Positions 1 to 37,110 of a stretch of 64,000 bases of DNA are shown here, piece after piece (position 1 is the stretch's first letter; every line of letters begins with the position of its first letter). The notes below the pieces were generated by a model. That model had not been told where the DNA came from. It searched no databases and was given only the letters and a program-made list of their open reading frames with translations. A program made the translations under genes and the position numbers. The stretch comes from Limanda limanda (lineage: Eukaryota > Chordata > Actinopteri > Pleuronectiformes > Pleuronectidae): positions 11,148,386 to 11,212,385 of the forward strand of contig NC_083651.1 of the NCBI RefSeq assembly GCF_963576545.1. The letters are read 5' to 3'.

Positions 1-123
1 TTCAAAGTCAGACATTACAAATATTCAACATAGTAAGAAAATTCAACACAAAACTTTAATTTGCATTATTAGAGTCACGTGGCTTCAAAGCACATTTGAC
101 CAATTTCGGATACATTTTCATTT
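1..123. repeat. Left arm of 123-bp inverted repeat flanking klf5
   Basis: Base i pairs with base 4684-i across the whole arm without gaps. By eye there are only two mismatches (positions 58 and 107). The match stops at 123/124. It could extend left beyond the window. I do not recognise the family. Confidence 0.92.
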
Positions 124-328
124 CATGTTTTTTGTTTACAAGGAGAAGTCAAATGAACCTGTGAGATGTTCAGTGCTCATAACAAATTCGATTCAAGACT
201 TCAAGATTCCCTGTATCAAAGGCATAATGTGTATTTTAAAGAATCCACAACAGCCTGAATCAATTTTTCTTTCATGTGGATGTTCTTGCACAACTTACCT
301 GATCGTTTCTTTCTCTTTCCTCTTCCAG
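1..328 (+). other. klf5 intron 1, 3' portion
   Basis: This precedes the exon 2 acceptor and has no supported coding content; the open frame from 125 is intron read-through. Bases 1-123 form the left arm of a long inverted repeat, described separately. Confidence 0.8.
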
Positions 329-2226
<1,898 letters not shown>

Positions 2227-3235
2227 AAACACCCTCCTGCAAATCCAGTCAATCGGGTTATTTTACCAGTTTAAACATGGACAAAGAACTGACACATTTT
2301 TAACAGTGGCTAATTCCGCTCACTTCCCAGTTGAGATATTCTTAGCAGTGCTGGCCCACACCTAATTGTTTCTTTTATTGTAAAGAGAATTTAATATTAT
2401 CGTTGCCTTATTTTATTTCCATGTATGCATCCCAATATTGGGGGATATGTCAGTCAAAACCTTATAGCAATGAAATAACAATTAATCTTCCTAAGCATTG
2501 ATTTTCATTAGATTTAGTTTCACTTAAATGTAACTTTACAGCCAAGGAATTTCAATCTTTAATTTTCAAGGATTACGGGGTCTAAATCATATCTATAATG
2601 TATTATATGGGCATTTATTTAAATAACTAAAACTAGCAAACTGCCACACTGTAAGTGCTGAGGTTGATCAAGTATTGTTTTGAACTGGAAGGTCAAAGAC
2701 TGTGTTGTTTAGTGAAGGAGGTAAAAAAGACTGTGTTTCATATAAAAAGTTGTAACTAAGCAAGTTGTAGATTTCAGAAAGTACACAGCAGGAAGTTGAG
2801 AGAGCGAATTTGGGCGAGTGCAGTGCATGGAGCGCCATCACTGCCAGTTAATGGACACGTTGTCACAGAGAATACATTTACTCAAAGCAAAACAGATAAA
2901 GACAAGAATGACACTCAGTAGAGCGTGCCCCCCCGCCAAGGCCCCACAGCCCTCCTTAAGTTCTGCACCAGAGCCATCGGGTTCATTTGGTTATAGTTGT
3001 AAAACCATTGAAGATACATTTAAACTGTTAATTCCCTACTGAATCCACAGTAAGTCATCTACACATTAATGGTAGTGACCCAATTGTCCCCATATTTGAA
3101 CCAAATTTTCTTACTGATCCTTGAATTGTTCACTGCAAAATTGGCAAAAATTTCAAATTTCCTGGATCAGCCTCTTTGTCTAGATCCGCTCCAAATTCTA
3201 AAGTGGCTATTTAGTCATTTTTGTGTAATGGAACA

Positions 3236-3241
3236 AATAAA
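3236..3241 (+). promoter_or_regulatory. Candidate proximal poly(A) signal of klf5
   Basis: Canonical AATAAA about 1.0 kb after the klf5 stop, followed by a GGGGGTG element 20-30 nt downstream. Confidence 0.3.
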
Positions 3242-4560
3242 CACATAAAGAAATGGACGGGGGTGAAAACGTTACCTCCCAGGTGGACGTAATAAACTGT
3301 TTATCTGAAATGAAAGAAAGTTGATGGTTGTGAGACGTCACATTCTGTTGGACGGCTTTGGAAAAGTTTGATATCTACACTGAAAAAAGAAAATGCATTA
3401 AAACATTTCACACAAATGAAATAAGTTTTTACAAATTCAAAATAGTAATGTGTTGATAAAAGTTGTTGATCAAACTTAATTCATTTGTGCCTTATCAACT
3501 GAAGGAACTCTTGGAGTTGGTGCAACAATGTTTTCTTGTTTCAGTGTGTGCCCTCATGACATAATATACACTTGGTTAAATGTTAAATTTCAGGACTTTT
3601 ATGATCAGAGATTTTATTTGATTACTGAAAAGGTTTAACTTATTTTAAACTGCTTGTTTTCCCCCACGTTACTCAACAGCCGCAAAGCAATATGTCATCT
3701 TAGCGTCGGAGGAGGGCTCGGAGAACTGCTCACACATAGTTTACAAGGGTTTTGAGTACATGACATTTAAGCAGCAGGTCAGAGTTATTTTTTCTCCGCT
3801 GGAAGTCGTAGTGACAAGTGGTCGTCCGCTCATCTTCATTTTGTTGTGGCTGCAAATTGTGCGTCCCAACATACGATATTTTGTTCTGCTCGTAACAGGA
3901 TTACAACATCGTCTCACTGATGATTTGTCTTCCTGAGTGGTTTCAAAGTGGTGTCTTTGAGTTTGAGCTTTCGTATTTTTTTCAGACTTCGACTGAGCAC
4001 ATGCCAGTCTGAACATCTGTGAAAGCTTTGGATCTCTTTGACGACTGTCCATGTTTTCAAACACCTTTTGAAAGTGCCTTTAACTGCTTTTTTCCCTTCT
4101 TTTCTTTTTTGGATGAATGATAAACTGAGCTCCCCCGTCGGGACAATGTTCTCTTATCTGCTACTCCGCTCTGCCAAAAATGATTCTATATGTTGGCTGC
4201 CCCTCTGTATTTCCACGAGACATCAATTCCTATTTATGACCAAATTTATTCATAATTTGAGTCGGGTTGAACGAAATTTAGAAGTTTCTTTAGTTTGTAT
4301 ATTTTGTCTGACGATCCAATGATTGTTGTATAAAGATTTGAAACTTCTTTTTTTTAAATATTATTTCTTGGCAAAGTCTAAGAAGGATCCAATTACAGGA
4401 TATTGTCAAAGTCTACTCTGTCATAAGTTTCTCCAGCCAAGGTAGCAGCTCAGTCGAGTATCTGCCAGTAAATTATTGCAATACTTTTAGATATATATAC
4501 ACATACAAGTATTTTGACATGGTTGACACATGAAAGTTTTATGACACTTTGTGTCATATA

Positions 4561-4683
4561 AAATGAAAATGTATCCAAAATTGGTCAAATGTGCTTTGAA
4601 GCCACGTGACTCTAATAATGCAAATAAAAGTTTTGTGTTGAATTTTCTTACTATGTTGAATATTTGTAATGTCTGACTTTGAA
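4561..4683. repeat. Right arm of 123-bp inverted repeat flanking klf5
   Basis: Reverse complement of bases 1-123 with two differences. It carries AATAAA at 4623-4628, where the complement of the left arm reads AATTAA. A small perfect hairpin (TATGACAC, 3-nt loop) at 4540-4558 sits directly at its inner edge. Confidence 0.92.
4623..4628 (+). promoter_or_regulatory. Candidate distal poly(A) signal of klf5
   Basis: AATAAA followed by TTTTGTGTTG, a good downstream U/GU element. It lies within the right inverted-repeat arm. Confidence 0.35.
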
Positions 4684-6150
4684 TTATAACACAAATTTGT
4701 CTTTTTAAAGTTCCTCCGTTATCCTTGTTTGTGTCCAGCTTAAAATTCCTCATATTTTCCAACACATATTCAGTTCATAGATTTTAGATGTCTACAGTAT
4801 AGTTTTGCATTGGTTCTTTAGTTTTAAAGTGTTTCTAGCACAGTACAGGGATTTCACACCCTCACACCTCTATATACACACACACATAATTGAATCATTA
4901 AACCTAGTTGGTGTTGAGGTACATTTCATACATCATACATGGTTATGTCTCTTGTTACTCTATACAAATCACATTTTGTGAAGAAAATAGCATGAATCTA
5001 TATTCATTGATTATTTGCTATTAATTAGTAAAGATGTAGACAGTTTAAAGTCATCTGAAATTATAGTGACTCGCAGTTACAGTTAAAAAGTTTTTAAATG
5101 ATTTGTTATAAATGGGAGTAAAACAAGGCTCAGTCATAGATTACCACCTGTAAAGAGGGAAGAATTGAACTGATATCAATGTGAAATATAAAAATGTGGT
5201 TTTGGATGGTATCGTTTTAAATTCAAAACTCTATCAAATCTTTATTGCCCTTCACTGGGAGAACAGTGATCGATCATATTTACTTTGTTGTTCTCTGTCA
5301 AACTGTGACGTGTGATTTGGCCTCAATGTTCTTGTAATTGTTCGGCAACACACCCTCGCTGCGGTTCTACTAACAATCCTCAGTGTTCACAACAAGATTA
5401 CTCCTTTGTCTTTGTAATTGTTGGAGAGTGTCCTCGACATGAGTCACAGCAGAGAGAAGTCGTAACCCAGCAGAGGTGCTGTCTGAGCCTGTCCTGAGTG
5501 CGGAGGGAGTTCCTTGTGCCGATTGTTTCTTTATCACTCGTATTATTTGCTCTCAGCCTCTTTTCACTGAGCTTTACGCTCACACTACATGGGCTGTAGT
5601 GATAAATCACTCAAGTGATATAAGCTGCACACCAGGATGCTTAGTGGAGGGGGAATTGGAACCTTGTTATTGTAATCATTGGAATCCTTTACTGGCAGAC
5701 ACACACATTCATCCAGCTCCATTTATAATAGAGCTTTGTACAGGATGTACAGGGCGTTTGCTTTTTAAAGTGCAACCTGTTCTCAGGAAACTATTCACAA
5801 CCTGCAACGTTAAAACATGCATTTTACTACTGCAAGATTAAAGCTGTTGTACATGATGCTTTTCATTGATGTTCAAGCCTGTGGGAGAGAGGTTTTTCCA
5901 GGTACCATTTCTAAATGAGCATGTACGTCTGTGGTGGCACCAAATTCTTTCCTCTTCCTGTAGTGTGGGGATCTTTTCGGACAAGTCTCTCTACTGTATA
6001 TCAGCTATCATTTAAAATGTCTTCCCTAATACCGAGATCAGGTTTCTGAATGCCAGCGAAAGTGAGCACAGTGCTCAGATGTCTAAGTGTCACAGATACC
6101 ACATACCGTCCACCTCAGTCACAGACAGCAACTAGCTCCATAACCAGTGT
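4684..6150. other. Intergenic DNA between convergent klf5 and klf12
   Basis: AT-rich non-coding DNA. The open frames here are short and lack family features. I see no recognisable element. Confidence 0.5.
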
Positions 6151-9100
6151 ACATACAAAATGCAACTTTATTAACCTTCATGCCTCCATTCATATTAATA
6201 TACATGTATATTTTTGAACTTCTTTTAATTTCACAGCTCCATCCATATGAAAAATACAGAGAAAAAGGCAAAAACACTGACTGGATACTTAAACAACTCT
6301 TAAAGAAAAAGAAAAGCGTAACAGAAAAAAAAAAAAAATTAAGGACACCTGTTCTTGAAGTTTTTGAAAAATATCAGGATTAAAAAATTTTCTTTTACAG
6401 ATGTGGAATTCCTTGAGCAAGATCTCCCTTTTAGAAGCGATGCTGAGCAATATCACAATTAATTTTTTTTTCCTATACGGCAAGAATGAAAAGATCTGAA
6501 TATATATACACTACACTCACTTTACATAAATACAGGAACAACGATTACTGTACGTAATATCAGCAAACTCGAAACATAGGCATTGGCTTCACTACTTAAA
6601 ATTTTTCAAAACCAGGAACTCAAAAGCAGATGTTACACAGAAAGTAAAGTAGATATTGAACTGATAGAAAGCGTAAGATCACTATTCATAAACAAAGGCA
6701 TCACTTTACAGCCGGAATCCCAGCCACAGGATTTTTTTCTTTCCTCCTATGAGTCAAATTCCTCATTATCTTTCAATGGAATCGCTTTGTTGAATTAATG
6801 TGCTGAAGCTGAAACATCGAGAGGCCTTTGTAACTCGGTTTTGTTTCCCGCAGAGGAAGTGACTTATTGCAAGCAGAGTGATAATGCGTGCTATAAACAG
6901 CCCGTGAAAGCGTGTTATGGGAGCACGCTGCATTTGACACAACGGCATAAGGCTCAGTGCGAAAAAAAGAAAAGTTCAAAAGTTAGAGGTCCGACTTGCA
7001 TAATGTTGTCTGTGCTTTTTTGTTTTACTTATCCCCGAAAAACAAAAATAATCATGATTTCTCAATTGAAATTTATTAATTTGAGCAATCGAAACCCTGC
7101 ACAGAGCAGTGGGTGTTACACGTTTGTGATATGAGGCACTATTCATTATTATTGCATAACTTTGACCCTGGTTACCGTTGCAAAATTATGCTTCAAAATG
7201 AGGAAAGAGACGCTTGAAGGGAAATACAATTCACCCTGTCCTGTGGAGACAACAAGTCTAATTGAATTTGTGGTGTATTAAGGCATGCAACGTCATATAC
7301 TGTGTAGGAGAGTACATGTGTTGTTGATATGTGCTTGATCAATATATCTGTTTTTTGTCCGGGAGTAGCAAAATAACAACAGAGGGAATCGAGTACCTTA
7401 ATACGGTCAATGTATATAAATAATTTGTTGATTATAGCAAACACTGGTTCAGCCTTGGGAATAAAAATGATTTGATCGTGAAATTGTTTAACCACAAACC
7501 CCCCCAAAAAAATCAAAAAAAAGGAAAACCGTTACATAACACCACATATGATAATTTACATGATGAATACCATTAGCCCCATTTCACTGTATACCAAATT
7601 AGATAAATTACAGTCTCTGAAAAAAGACTTTACATGTATAAATGTATTTCCTGCATCTACTAATCAAAAGCCCTATTTTTCCAATGTATATACAGGATGT
7701 AGAACTTTGTAATAAGTTTTCTCTTCACTATCACATATATTACAACATTTCAAAAAAGATCCTTTTTACAGAAGAAAAAAAAGTTATATGCAATGATGAA
7801 GTGCCCCATCAATCATAAAAATGATCTTATACATTATATGGATGATATATAATAATAATACCATGATGATTATCTGTTTTTAAATCAACATCTGAAATAA
7901 AATAATTTGAAAATAGTATGAAACAAACAAGGTGCTGATATGCTTTTGCCAAAATGTTAATACAACCGGGCTTCATGACGTTGTGCACAAACACTATGCA
8001 TAAATAAAGATGACATACATTTCTCCATTACATCAAGGTGGGGGTGTCACATACGTTGGGTGCATGTGTGGAAAGAACCTCCTGGATTTGGCTACTTTGC
8101 CTGTGTGTGTGTGTGTAGATGCACTAGAGTGTGTGTTTGTGTGGAGGGTTTTCAATATCAAAAAGGTTACCATTTTCTTTGACTGGCTTCGGTCCAATAG
8201 ATACATTAAGCAGCACTATCAAATAATATGAGCTGGTGTGATTCTCTGCATTTATGTGTGCAGCTCCTCCTCAGCTTAAGAGCTTTGGAAACACCTGCAA
8301 AACTGTCTGCTATAATGAATATAAAAATATTCTTTAAAATTACATTTCCTGATTGAGGTTATGTGACCTTCTAAGAGATAAATCTGCCAGTAAACCTTGA
8401 TGATGCTCATGTACTATGTTTGTATGTATGTAAATGTATTGTTTATGTGTTTGTGTGATTTTTTTCAGAATTCTAAATAACCAAATCTCAGGTAAATTAG
8501 ACAATAATCTTGACATATATCTGGTCTGAGGTGATGGCATTTCAAGTTTGTTTGAGACAAACAAAGTAAAAACAACATGAAATGATTTATAGTGACTCTC
8601 TGACTGACACACGTCGGATTCAGGGTCTTGTGCTGGAGCTACAAACGGATAACAGAGGGGGGGGGGGGCATGGTATGGAATGAGGAGCTTGCCCGTTGAG
8701 AAAAACTTCTCCTCAGGATATTGACATCATCAGCAAACAGAACAAAGAGGAGGCGGCTGTCCCTTCCCGTCACTTTGTTCAGAGTGTATTGCTCTTCTGG
8801 GTTTGTACGTCAGGTACCACGCTATCCCTGTAACACTGCAGCCGGTGTCAACGTCAGCTTATGGTCAAGTGCTGCTGTGCAAACAAAAATTAAAAATGAA
8901 AATAAGAGAACCCCACCGCCACAGATTCCTTCCACTGTGGAACCCAGCTGAGGAGACAGAGCTGAAGAAGAACAACACGATGGATGGGGACAGGATGAAC
9001 GCATGAGTCTTGTAAGGTGCCTCTGTCATTTTTTTTCACATACTGAAAATCTCCTCTGATTGTTTCAAAGTTCACTGTACATGAGGGGTTGGTTTTTTTC

Positions 9101-10157
9101 TTTCTTCCGAGTCAAACATAAGCAATAAGCAGGCATTTAGAAAAAAAAAGAGAAAAAATATTCAATTAAAGAAACGTTGAAAGTATATTCATCCTTTAAG
9201 ATTGCACTTTACTGATTGCTAATCACAGCACAAAATCAAACCCAAAGATTTCAAAGAGGCTCGAAGTAAACAGGACAGCACTGATGTCTTGGTAGGAAAC
9301 GTTGTGCTTCTCTGCTGGTGCCATGAGTTGCGTGTCCATTTTTTTAAAATCGTTCATAATAAAAGGATGACTCTGGAGGTGTTGGTGAGGTGGATCCTTC
9401 CGGGCTGGGATGGTGTGGACTGTTGGCTGGATGAGGGGAAGGTGAAAATCCTGCCCTCTTTTAGCTTTTATAGGGAAACCACACAGCAGACAATCCGTGG
9501 TTACTTGGCGCCCCCTGCTGCTCATCGAACAGACTCCAGAAGGGAAGCAATCCTGCCCTTAACTCCAACAAGGTCCCTGCGATCCAGTCCAGGCCTGTGA
9601 CTCTAAAAAATCCATTCCATTCAATGGGGTCTTTCACATTATGAAATGCTGGTAAAAATCAGCAACTGGAACAATATAGTGAAAAGAAAAAAATCAACAA
9701 AAAAAAAGACGGTTGCGATTGCATTATATATAATTTTTTTTTGTCCAAATGAAGAGTTTGCTTTCAATAATCAAAGTGAAACATTTATGAACAGTGCTGT
9801 AAAAGACAGTTCCCTATTAGACTCCGATAAAAGATCCTGCCGTCTGCTCCTTCCAACCCCGGGAGGATCCAGAAGTGACCCTGTGTGTGCTCCGAGAGCT
9901 CCGAGCACGTCTTCTCGCCTTCTGACGGATGAGAGTGTGTGTGTGTGCGTTTTTGTATGTTTATGTGTGTGTGTGTTTGTGTGTGTTTGTATGTATATGT
10001 GTGTGTGCATCCAGGCCAGCTGAAAAACATTCAAAGGGAGATCCCGCTCCCCCGGCTGCCTGTGTGTGTTTGCATGATTGTGTGTGTGTTTGTTCCATTG
10101 ATCTCTCCCTCTCTTTCTTTCTCGCTCTCTCTCTCTTTATCTCTCTCTCCGTCTGTT
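6150..10157 (-). other. Probable long klf12 3' UTR
   Basis: About 4 kb of AT-rich sequence follows the klf12 stop on the minus strand without another gene. On that strand it is rich in TGTA-type motifs and short A/T runs, as in long vertebrate 3' UTRs; mammalian KLF12 also has a very long 3' UTR. It contains a CA-rich stretch (plus-strand TG, 9930-10010). The proposed end is the AATAAA at 6172-6167. The extent is inferred. Confidence 0.45.
6167..6172 (-). promoter_or_regulatory. Candidate klf12 poly(A) signal
   Basis: AATAAA on the minus strand, followed within 30-70 nt by several TGTCTGTG/GGTATGTGG elements typical of cleavage regions. Internal TTTATT occurrences on the plus strand (for example near 7072) offer alternatives. 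Confidence 0.35.
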
Positions 10158-32196
<22,039 letters not shown>

Positions 32197-34799
32197 CTGT
32201 GAAAGGGGACACAAGAGGAGGTGTAAGACGGGTGTGTTTTAGCATGACTAAGCAGGTCCCACACTCGAGTCATTCACAACATGGACACGGAAAACGTTGA
32301 GGGTGCACCCGCTGAGGAATAAACACATTTTAAATAGGCACAAATTAATGTTTCAAAAACCATTCAAAGCTAGAAAGAAAAAAAAGATGCGCGGAAACTG
32401 TGTAAACTCAGACGGAGCACAGCGTGACTCCCTCTCCTCCACAATAAAGATTTTCCAATTGCCTGGTAGGCTGCTGTGGGGCTAATAACACTTCATAGCA
32501 CTGACAAAAAAAATCCTCTTACCGCTTCAGTGGAATACAAATACTTGCTTTGAAATTCAGTTACTCAACAATAACGATGACATCTATGATAACATGAATA
32601 AAATATGACATAAATAATATACACAAATACTCCTATTATTACTACTACTACTATTCCATATGTACACAGTATCACGCCACATCATGACAATGTTATATTC
32701 ACACACACACACCCCCTCCGCTCTGTACAGTGGGCTGCAGCGTCCGGCTCCTCAGTCCGTGCTGTGGCTTTAAGAGGGCTCCACAGATGGAGCCAGTGAC
32801 AACAATGCATGTTCCGTATTCCTCAGCTGGGGCCGACCTGAGGTAACCCTCCCTCTCATTATTATAGCAGCAGTGCATGGAGGAATGCGAGCGAGACCAA
32901 CCGACCCCAAACATCTCTCTTACTCCCCAACTGTTGGCACCAGCAGCGGGATGTGTGCACGGCCCAATCCGCGCAGTCAGGAGTGACGCCGCATCATGAC
33001 TTTTGTTGTGCGGAGAGAGAGAAAAGCTCCGGGAATCATAAATGAGACGTATACAGCTGGTTTCCTGACCCTCCAACAGCACCATGAGATCACACACACC
33101 ACACCACATCCACGTGGACATGTCCAATAATCAAGTTCTTGTACTCACCAGAAAATCCACTAATGCCATTTCTCTTTCTACGGAGTTCTTTCAGAAAATT
33201 GCCACAGCAGATTCATTTAATGCCAAGTATTGTTCCGCCACCTCTTAGATTCTCAAGCAACCGCTTAGTCCTGACTGTGTTTGTGTGTATGTGTGTGTGT
33301 GTGTATGAGAGGGAGGTAGAGAAAGAGGGAGGATTTACTCGGCCTGCAACCCCCCCAGATCTCGCCTCTCAGGTCTAAGTCCCTCAGGTACCCTGGCTGT
33401 GCTGCTATTGTATTGTTGTCCAGGATGTCCTTCGGCTTCAGGTCTTGGTAGGCCCAGATAGCGTTGCCATAGTAACGGCTGGGCAGGTGGAGCTGCAGCC
33501 TCAGTCCAGCCTCAAGCCATGTGTCGAGGAGAGGAAGAGAGGCGAGCGAGCGGAGAGAGGCTGAAAAGTGAGGTTTGTTTTTACTCCAGAAGACCATCAC
33601 TCCAGCAAAGAGACATTTTGTCCTCTTAATTTTCAGGGTGCACTCAAGATTCACATGAGCTCATTCGTTCATTTTACCCTCAACATTTTTGAACTAATTT
33701 GTTTCCTTTCAGAAATAAGCCGCTCCTCTTCCTGAAAAATAAAACAGCTTTCACTTTTACGCAGCAGAATTGCGCAAGCAGCAGCTTCAACCCATGCGCC
33801 TATAGTCCAGTTAATCCAGTGGTGTGTGAGCGCCTTCCTAATGAACTGGCCTGCAGCAAGCTATTCATAGGAAATCAATGGCAAGTGCATACCCCTACTT
33901 GTGACTGTAACGACCAGAGAGCTAACAGCAGCGAGAGACCTAACACTGAGTAATGAGCTAACACAGGGGCACTGTGTATTGAGGAATTCACGTCGAAAAT
34001 ACTTTGACTGAAGTCGACTGTCAATAGCTCCGAGGAAAAGATCACGCTGGCAAGTTAGAGCTCGGGGATCACAAGTGCAAAAGATTAAAAATGAGAACGA
34101 AGATTGAGTTTGAAATGAGGAGAATTTGTTCAAGTTAATAAACCGATGTGTTTCCAGTTCTCTCCAGTACTAAATTTGGTGCGCTGGCTGCCAGCTCCGG
34201 CAAACCAGCAGTGTGCTGTCCATCAGTGGTATGAGGCTCTGTGTGTGGGAGATGGAGAGCGGGAGGGGGTTAGAGGGAAACAGGGTAGATTAAGATCACC
34301 TTTCCATTTGCTGCACTCCGAAATGAAATGGCCATCCCAGGTGTGTGGGGGAGTTGGATGGAGAGGAGGGCAGTGGAGTGTTGAAGCATCTCATTTCTCC
34401 CTCCCTCCCATCCACCCACCCATCCATCCGTCCCCACCAAAATCCAGAGGAAGAAAAAAATACTGAAAGGTAAAGGGAGCAGGTGAAGATTGAGGCCAGT
34501 TCTAGCAGCAAAATAAAAATATTTCAGTCTCTGCTGCTCTCTTTGCTTTTCTGTTTATGCTTATTTGTGTGCCTGTTAATGCATTTCGAAACACAAGCTC
34601 AACCTCCCGCCTCATATCCACATCTATGACCCACAGGTCTGCTATCTCCCATCTCGCTGATGGGCTATCAGCTCGGTGTGCTGACTGAGGCGATAGCAAC
34701 TTGCTGGAGTGAGAGGATAAAGCTCAGCCGAATCAACCCTGAGCAGACTATCTGGATCAATTAGAGGCGGGGGGGGGGGGATCACCAAGAAACCTCTGA

Positions 34800-35105
34800 C
34801 CGGTTGTTAGCACTGTCACAGCAAGAGGCGGTTCGGCTTCCCGTGAGGAGTCTGCATGTTCGCCACTTGTTTGCGTGGGTTTTCTCCAGCAGTCCAAAGA
34901 CATGCAGATTGGGGTTGACTGGAGAATATAAATTGACCATAAGTTTCAATGTGAGAGTTGGTTGTTTGTTTGTCTCTAGATGTCTCGGGATACACCGTTG
35001 ATCTGTCCTGGATGTCCCTCGCCTCTCGGTCTATGTCAGCTGGGATCCTCACTACATCTCCCCCTGCAACCCTCAAAGGATAAGCGGTACAGATAATAGG
35101 TGGAA
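34800..35105 (+). mobile_element. tRNA-derived SINE, near full length
   Basis: The head GGTTGTTAGCACTGTCACAG is tRNA-related. The body shows GAGTCTGCATGTTCGCC, GTGGGTTTTCTCCAGC and CAGTCCAAAGACATGCAG, and the tail CCTCAAAGGATAAGCGGTA. This is a common teleost SINE; the 3' tail is thought to be shared with a partner LINE. Confidence 0.75.
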
Positions 35106-35823
35106 GCTCTGACCTTCTGAGACCTCAATGACACCATCCTCTCCTATAAACCCATGTGCAGATGTTTGCACGCACGGCACATAAACCCCATAACATACAA
35201 AAGGAAAGCATGTAAAAATTCTACAAGGCTTCAGCCCACAGACTACAAATCCCCGGGAATGGCTCAATTCATTTGCTGTCAGTTTGCTGATATTTGAATG
35301 AAGATGGATGTTCTTGAGGCAATTGTTTATTGTTGATTGCTAAACAGGAAGTAGTTGTATTGGACAAAAGCTCAAAGGTGTGTGCTGGTTGAGTGGGAGG
35401 TGTAAATCACCGTGAGTTCGTGTTCTCTCGGCACATAAGAGTGTGAAGACGGATCCTGCTTCGACGCCGTCTCTGGGTGTTCGCTCACACAGCAGTGAAA
35501 CTCATTTTCCAAATCGAGGAGAAAGTTAAGCTTAAACAAACTCACAAGAGCAGTTTTAGTATCTGGCAGTGTGTACTCTCTTCTGTGCACATACTTGCAC
35601 ATGCACACACCCAGAGACCCACTGTAACAGACGGGCCCGGCCAATGCTTTGTTCCCATGTTGAGCGCCCAGAGCAACTGGGTGCATCTGTGTCACAGAGG
35701 CTGGACCTGCTGCCACGGTCTGCCATGGAGGAGATGGGGGTGGAAGGGGGGGGGGGATGAATTATGGGAGACACATGAAGACAGATTAAGGAAGGTGATA
35801 GTAAGAGAAGTGAAGGAGAGAGT

Positions 35824-35966
35824 GTGGGTGGGTAGGTGGGTCGGTGGGGGCTTGTGGTGGGAGCGGCCAAGGGGAGTTGAAGCGGTTGGGGGGTGGGGGC
35901 GGCGGCGTAGGTGGGTTGAGCGGGGCGGGGGGAGGGGGGTGTTTAGTGGGGCAGAGGAGGAGGGGC
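35824..35966 (+). repeat. G-rich block with many G-quadruplex motifs
   Basis: More than a dozen runs of three or more G separated by short loops on the plus strand. It is followed by a CCC-rich piece and a (GA)n array. Possible regulatory or structure-forming DNA; function unknown. Confidence 0.8.
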
Positions 35967-36100
35967 TCCGGTCGGACAAGCGAGAGAGGGTAGAGAGGGG
36001 ATATGGACCCGAGCCAAGGCCCGGTCGAGCGCAAAGCACACGGTGCAAGAATGCCAACAGACCCCCCCCACTCCCCTCCCTCCCACCCCGGTCCTCCGCC

Positions 36101-36103
<3 letters not shown>

Positions 36104-36142
<39 letters not shown>
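36104..36142. repeat. (GA)n microsatellite
   Basis: GA array of about 39 bp following a short purine run. Confidence 0.9.
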
Positions 36143-36149
<7 letters not shown>

Positions 36150-36825
36150 GGGGAAAGCAGGAGAGGGAAGGGAAAAACAACGAAATGTTGCAAATCTGAA
36201 GCAAATGATTAACTGGTAAACCAGAGCAAAATGCACGAGAGAGGACGTGAGAGGAGCATTTCCTGTGTTGTACGCCATTGGCCTTTTTGCCACAGCTCAC
36301 TTCCCCCTTGTGTGCCACTGGACACCCCTAGGTGACACATTGGCCCGATAACAAGCCGACATCTACGAGCTCCCCAGCACACTCCTCCGCTTCCTCTCTT
36401 TTGACTCGCTCGGTGCAGAAACTTTTAGAAAGGCCGTGCAAGCGGAGGAACGTTGAGAACTCACTCACCACACAGGTAACACAGACACCTTTGTAGACCC
36501 GGGGGGGAAATAAACGGCCTAATAAATGTTTGTTTAAAACATACAGATTTTGCAGTGTTGATTCAAAAGAGCAACAATTGAATCCCAGCTGATTTTGATC
36601 TCGGGCCTCAGTCTGCTTCGCATTAGGCCGTCTCTGTTCATGACCTCATCCTGCTGGCCTTGTTCGGGTCTTGAGAGTCATTGAAAAAGTTCCCCGCAGA
36701 GTTACTGCTTTAAAGAGTAACTGCGCCCTGCCAAATAACAGCCCTCTACGTGGTCAAAGGTTCAACAGACTTGAACCTTCAACCGCAAAGCCCAGTGATG
36801 CCCTGGAAAGCAAAAACATAGACAG

Positions 36826-37110
36826 CAGGGATGCACCGATCCGATTCGACTATCAGATATCGGCCCATTATTGAGTGGTATAGGCGCAGATATAACAAAT
36901 AACAATTTAGTAAATGTCTAAAAGTTTTGAAAGCAATGTTTAAGTCAAGCCTGATGTTGATATTTCCACAAATAAAGAATGACCCTATGTTTCTTCCACA
37001 CAGTGAAGCATAAAGCTTATTAATTAAACACTGGAATCAGAGAAGCATAGTCCAATACTCAAAGCAAACTCAAGTGTGATGAAAGGGAAAAAGTAATACC
37101 ACATAAGTTA
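36826..37110. mobile_element. hAT-like MITE fragment
   Basis: Starts CAGGGATGCACCGATCCGAT, a terminal sequence I know from hAT-type non-autonomous elements of vertebrates, and continues ATCAGATATCGGCCC. I could not find the matching right terminus, so the end is approximate. Confidence 0.45.

Larger units (their letters stand above)
2227..4628 (+). other. Probable klf5 3' UTR
   Basis: AT-rich, without supported coding sequence, directly after the klf5 stop. Candidate poly(A) signals AATAAA occur at 3236-3241 and 4623-4628, the second followed by a T/GT-rich stretch. Which one is used cannot be told from sequence. A short piece near 3105-3235 resembles dispersed teleost repeats. Confidence 0.45.

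Noticed and set aside
125..328. Upstream extension of the klf5 frame starting at Met 125
   Set aside because: A strong acceptor ends at 328 and KLF5 homology begins only after it; the extension is intron sequence.
33149..33204. Possible klf12 5' exon on the minus strand ending in donor CTG|GTGAGTAC
   Set aside because: The donor is good and the phase would fit 32196, but the frame has a stop shortly upstream, no Met and no resemblance to the KLF12 N-terminus.
35477..36199. 240-residue open frame, G/R/E-rich
   Set aside because: Produced by the G-rich and GA-rich block, which lacks stop codons; no family features or splice sites.
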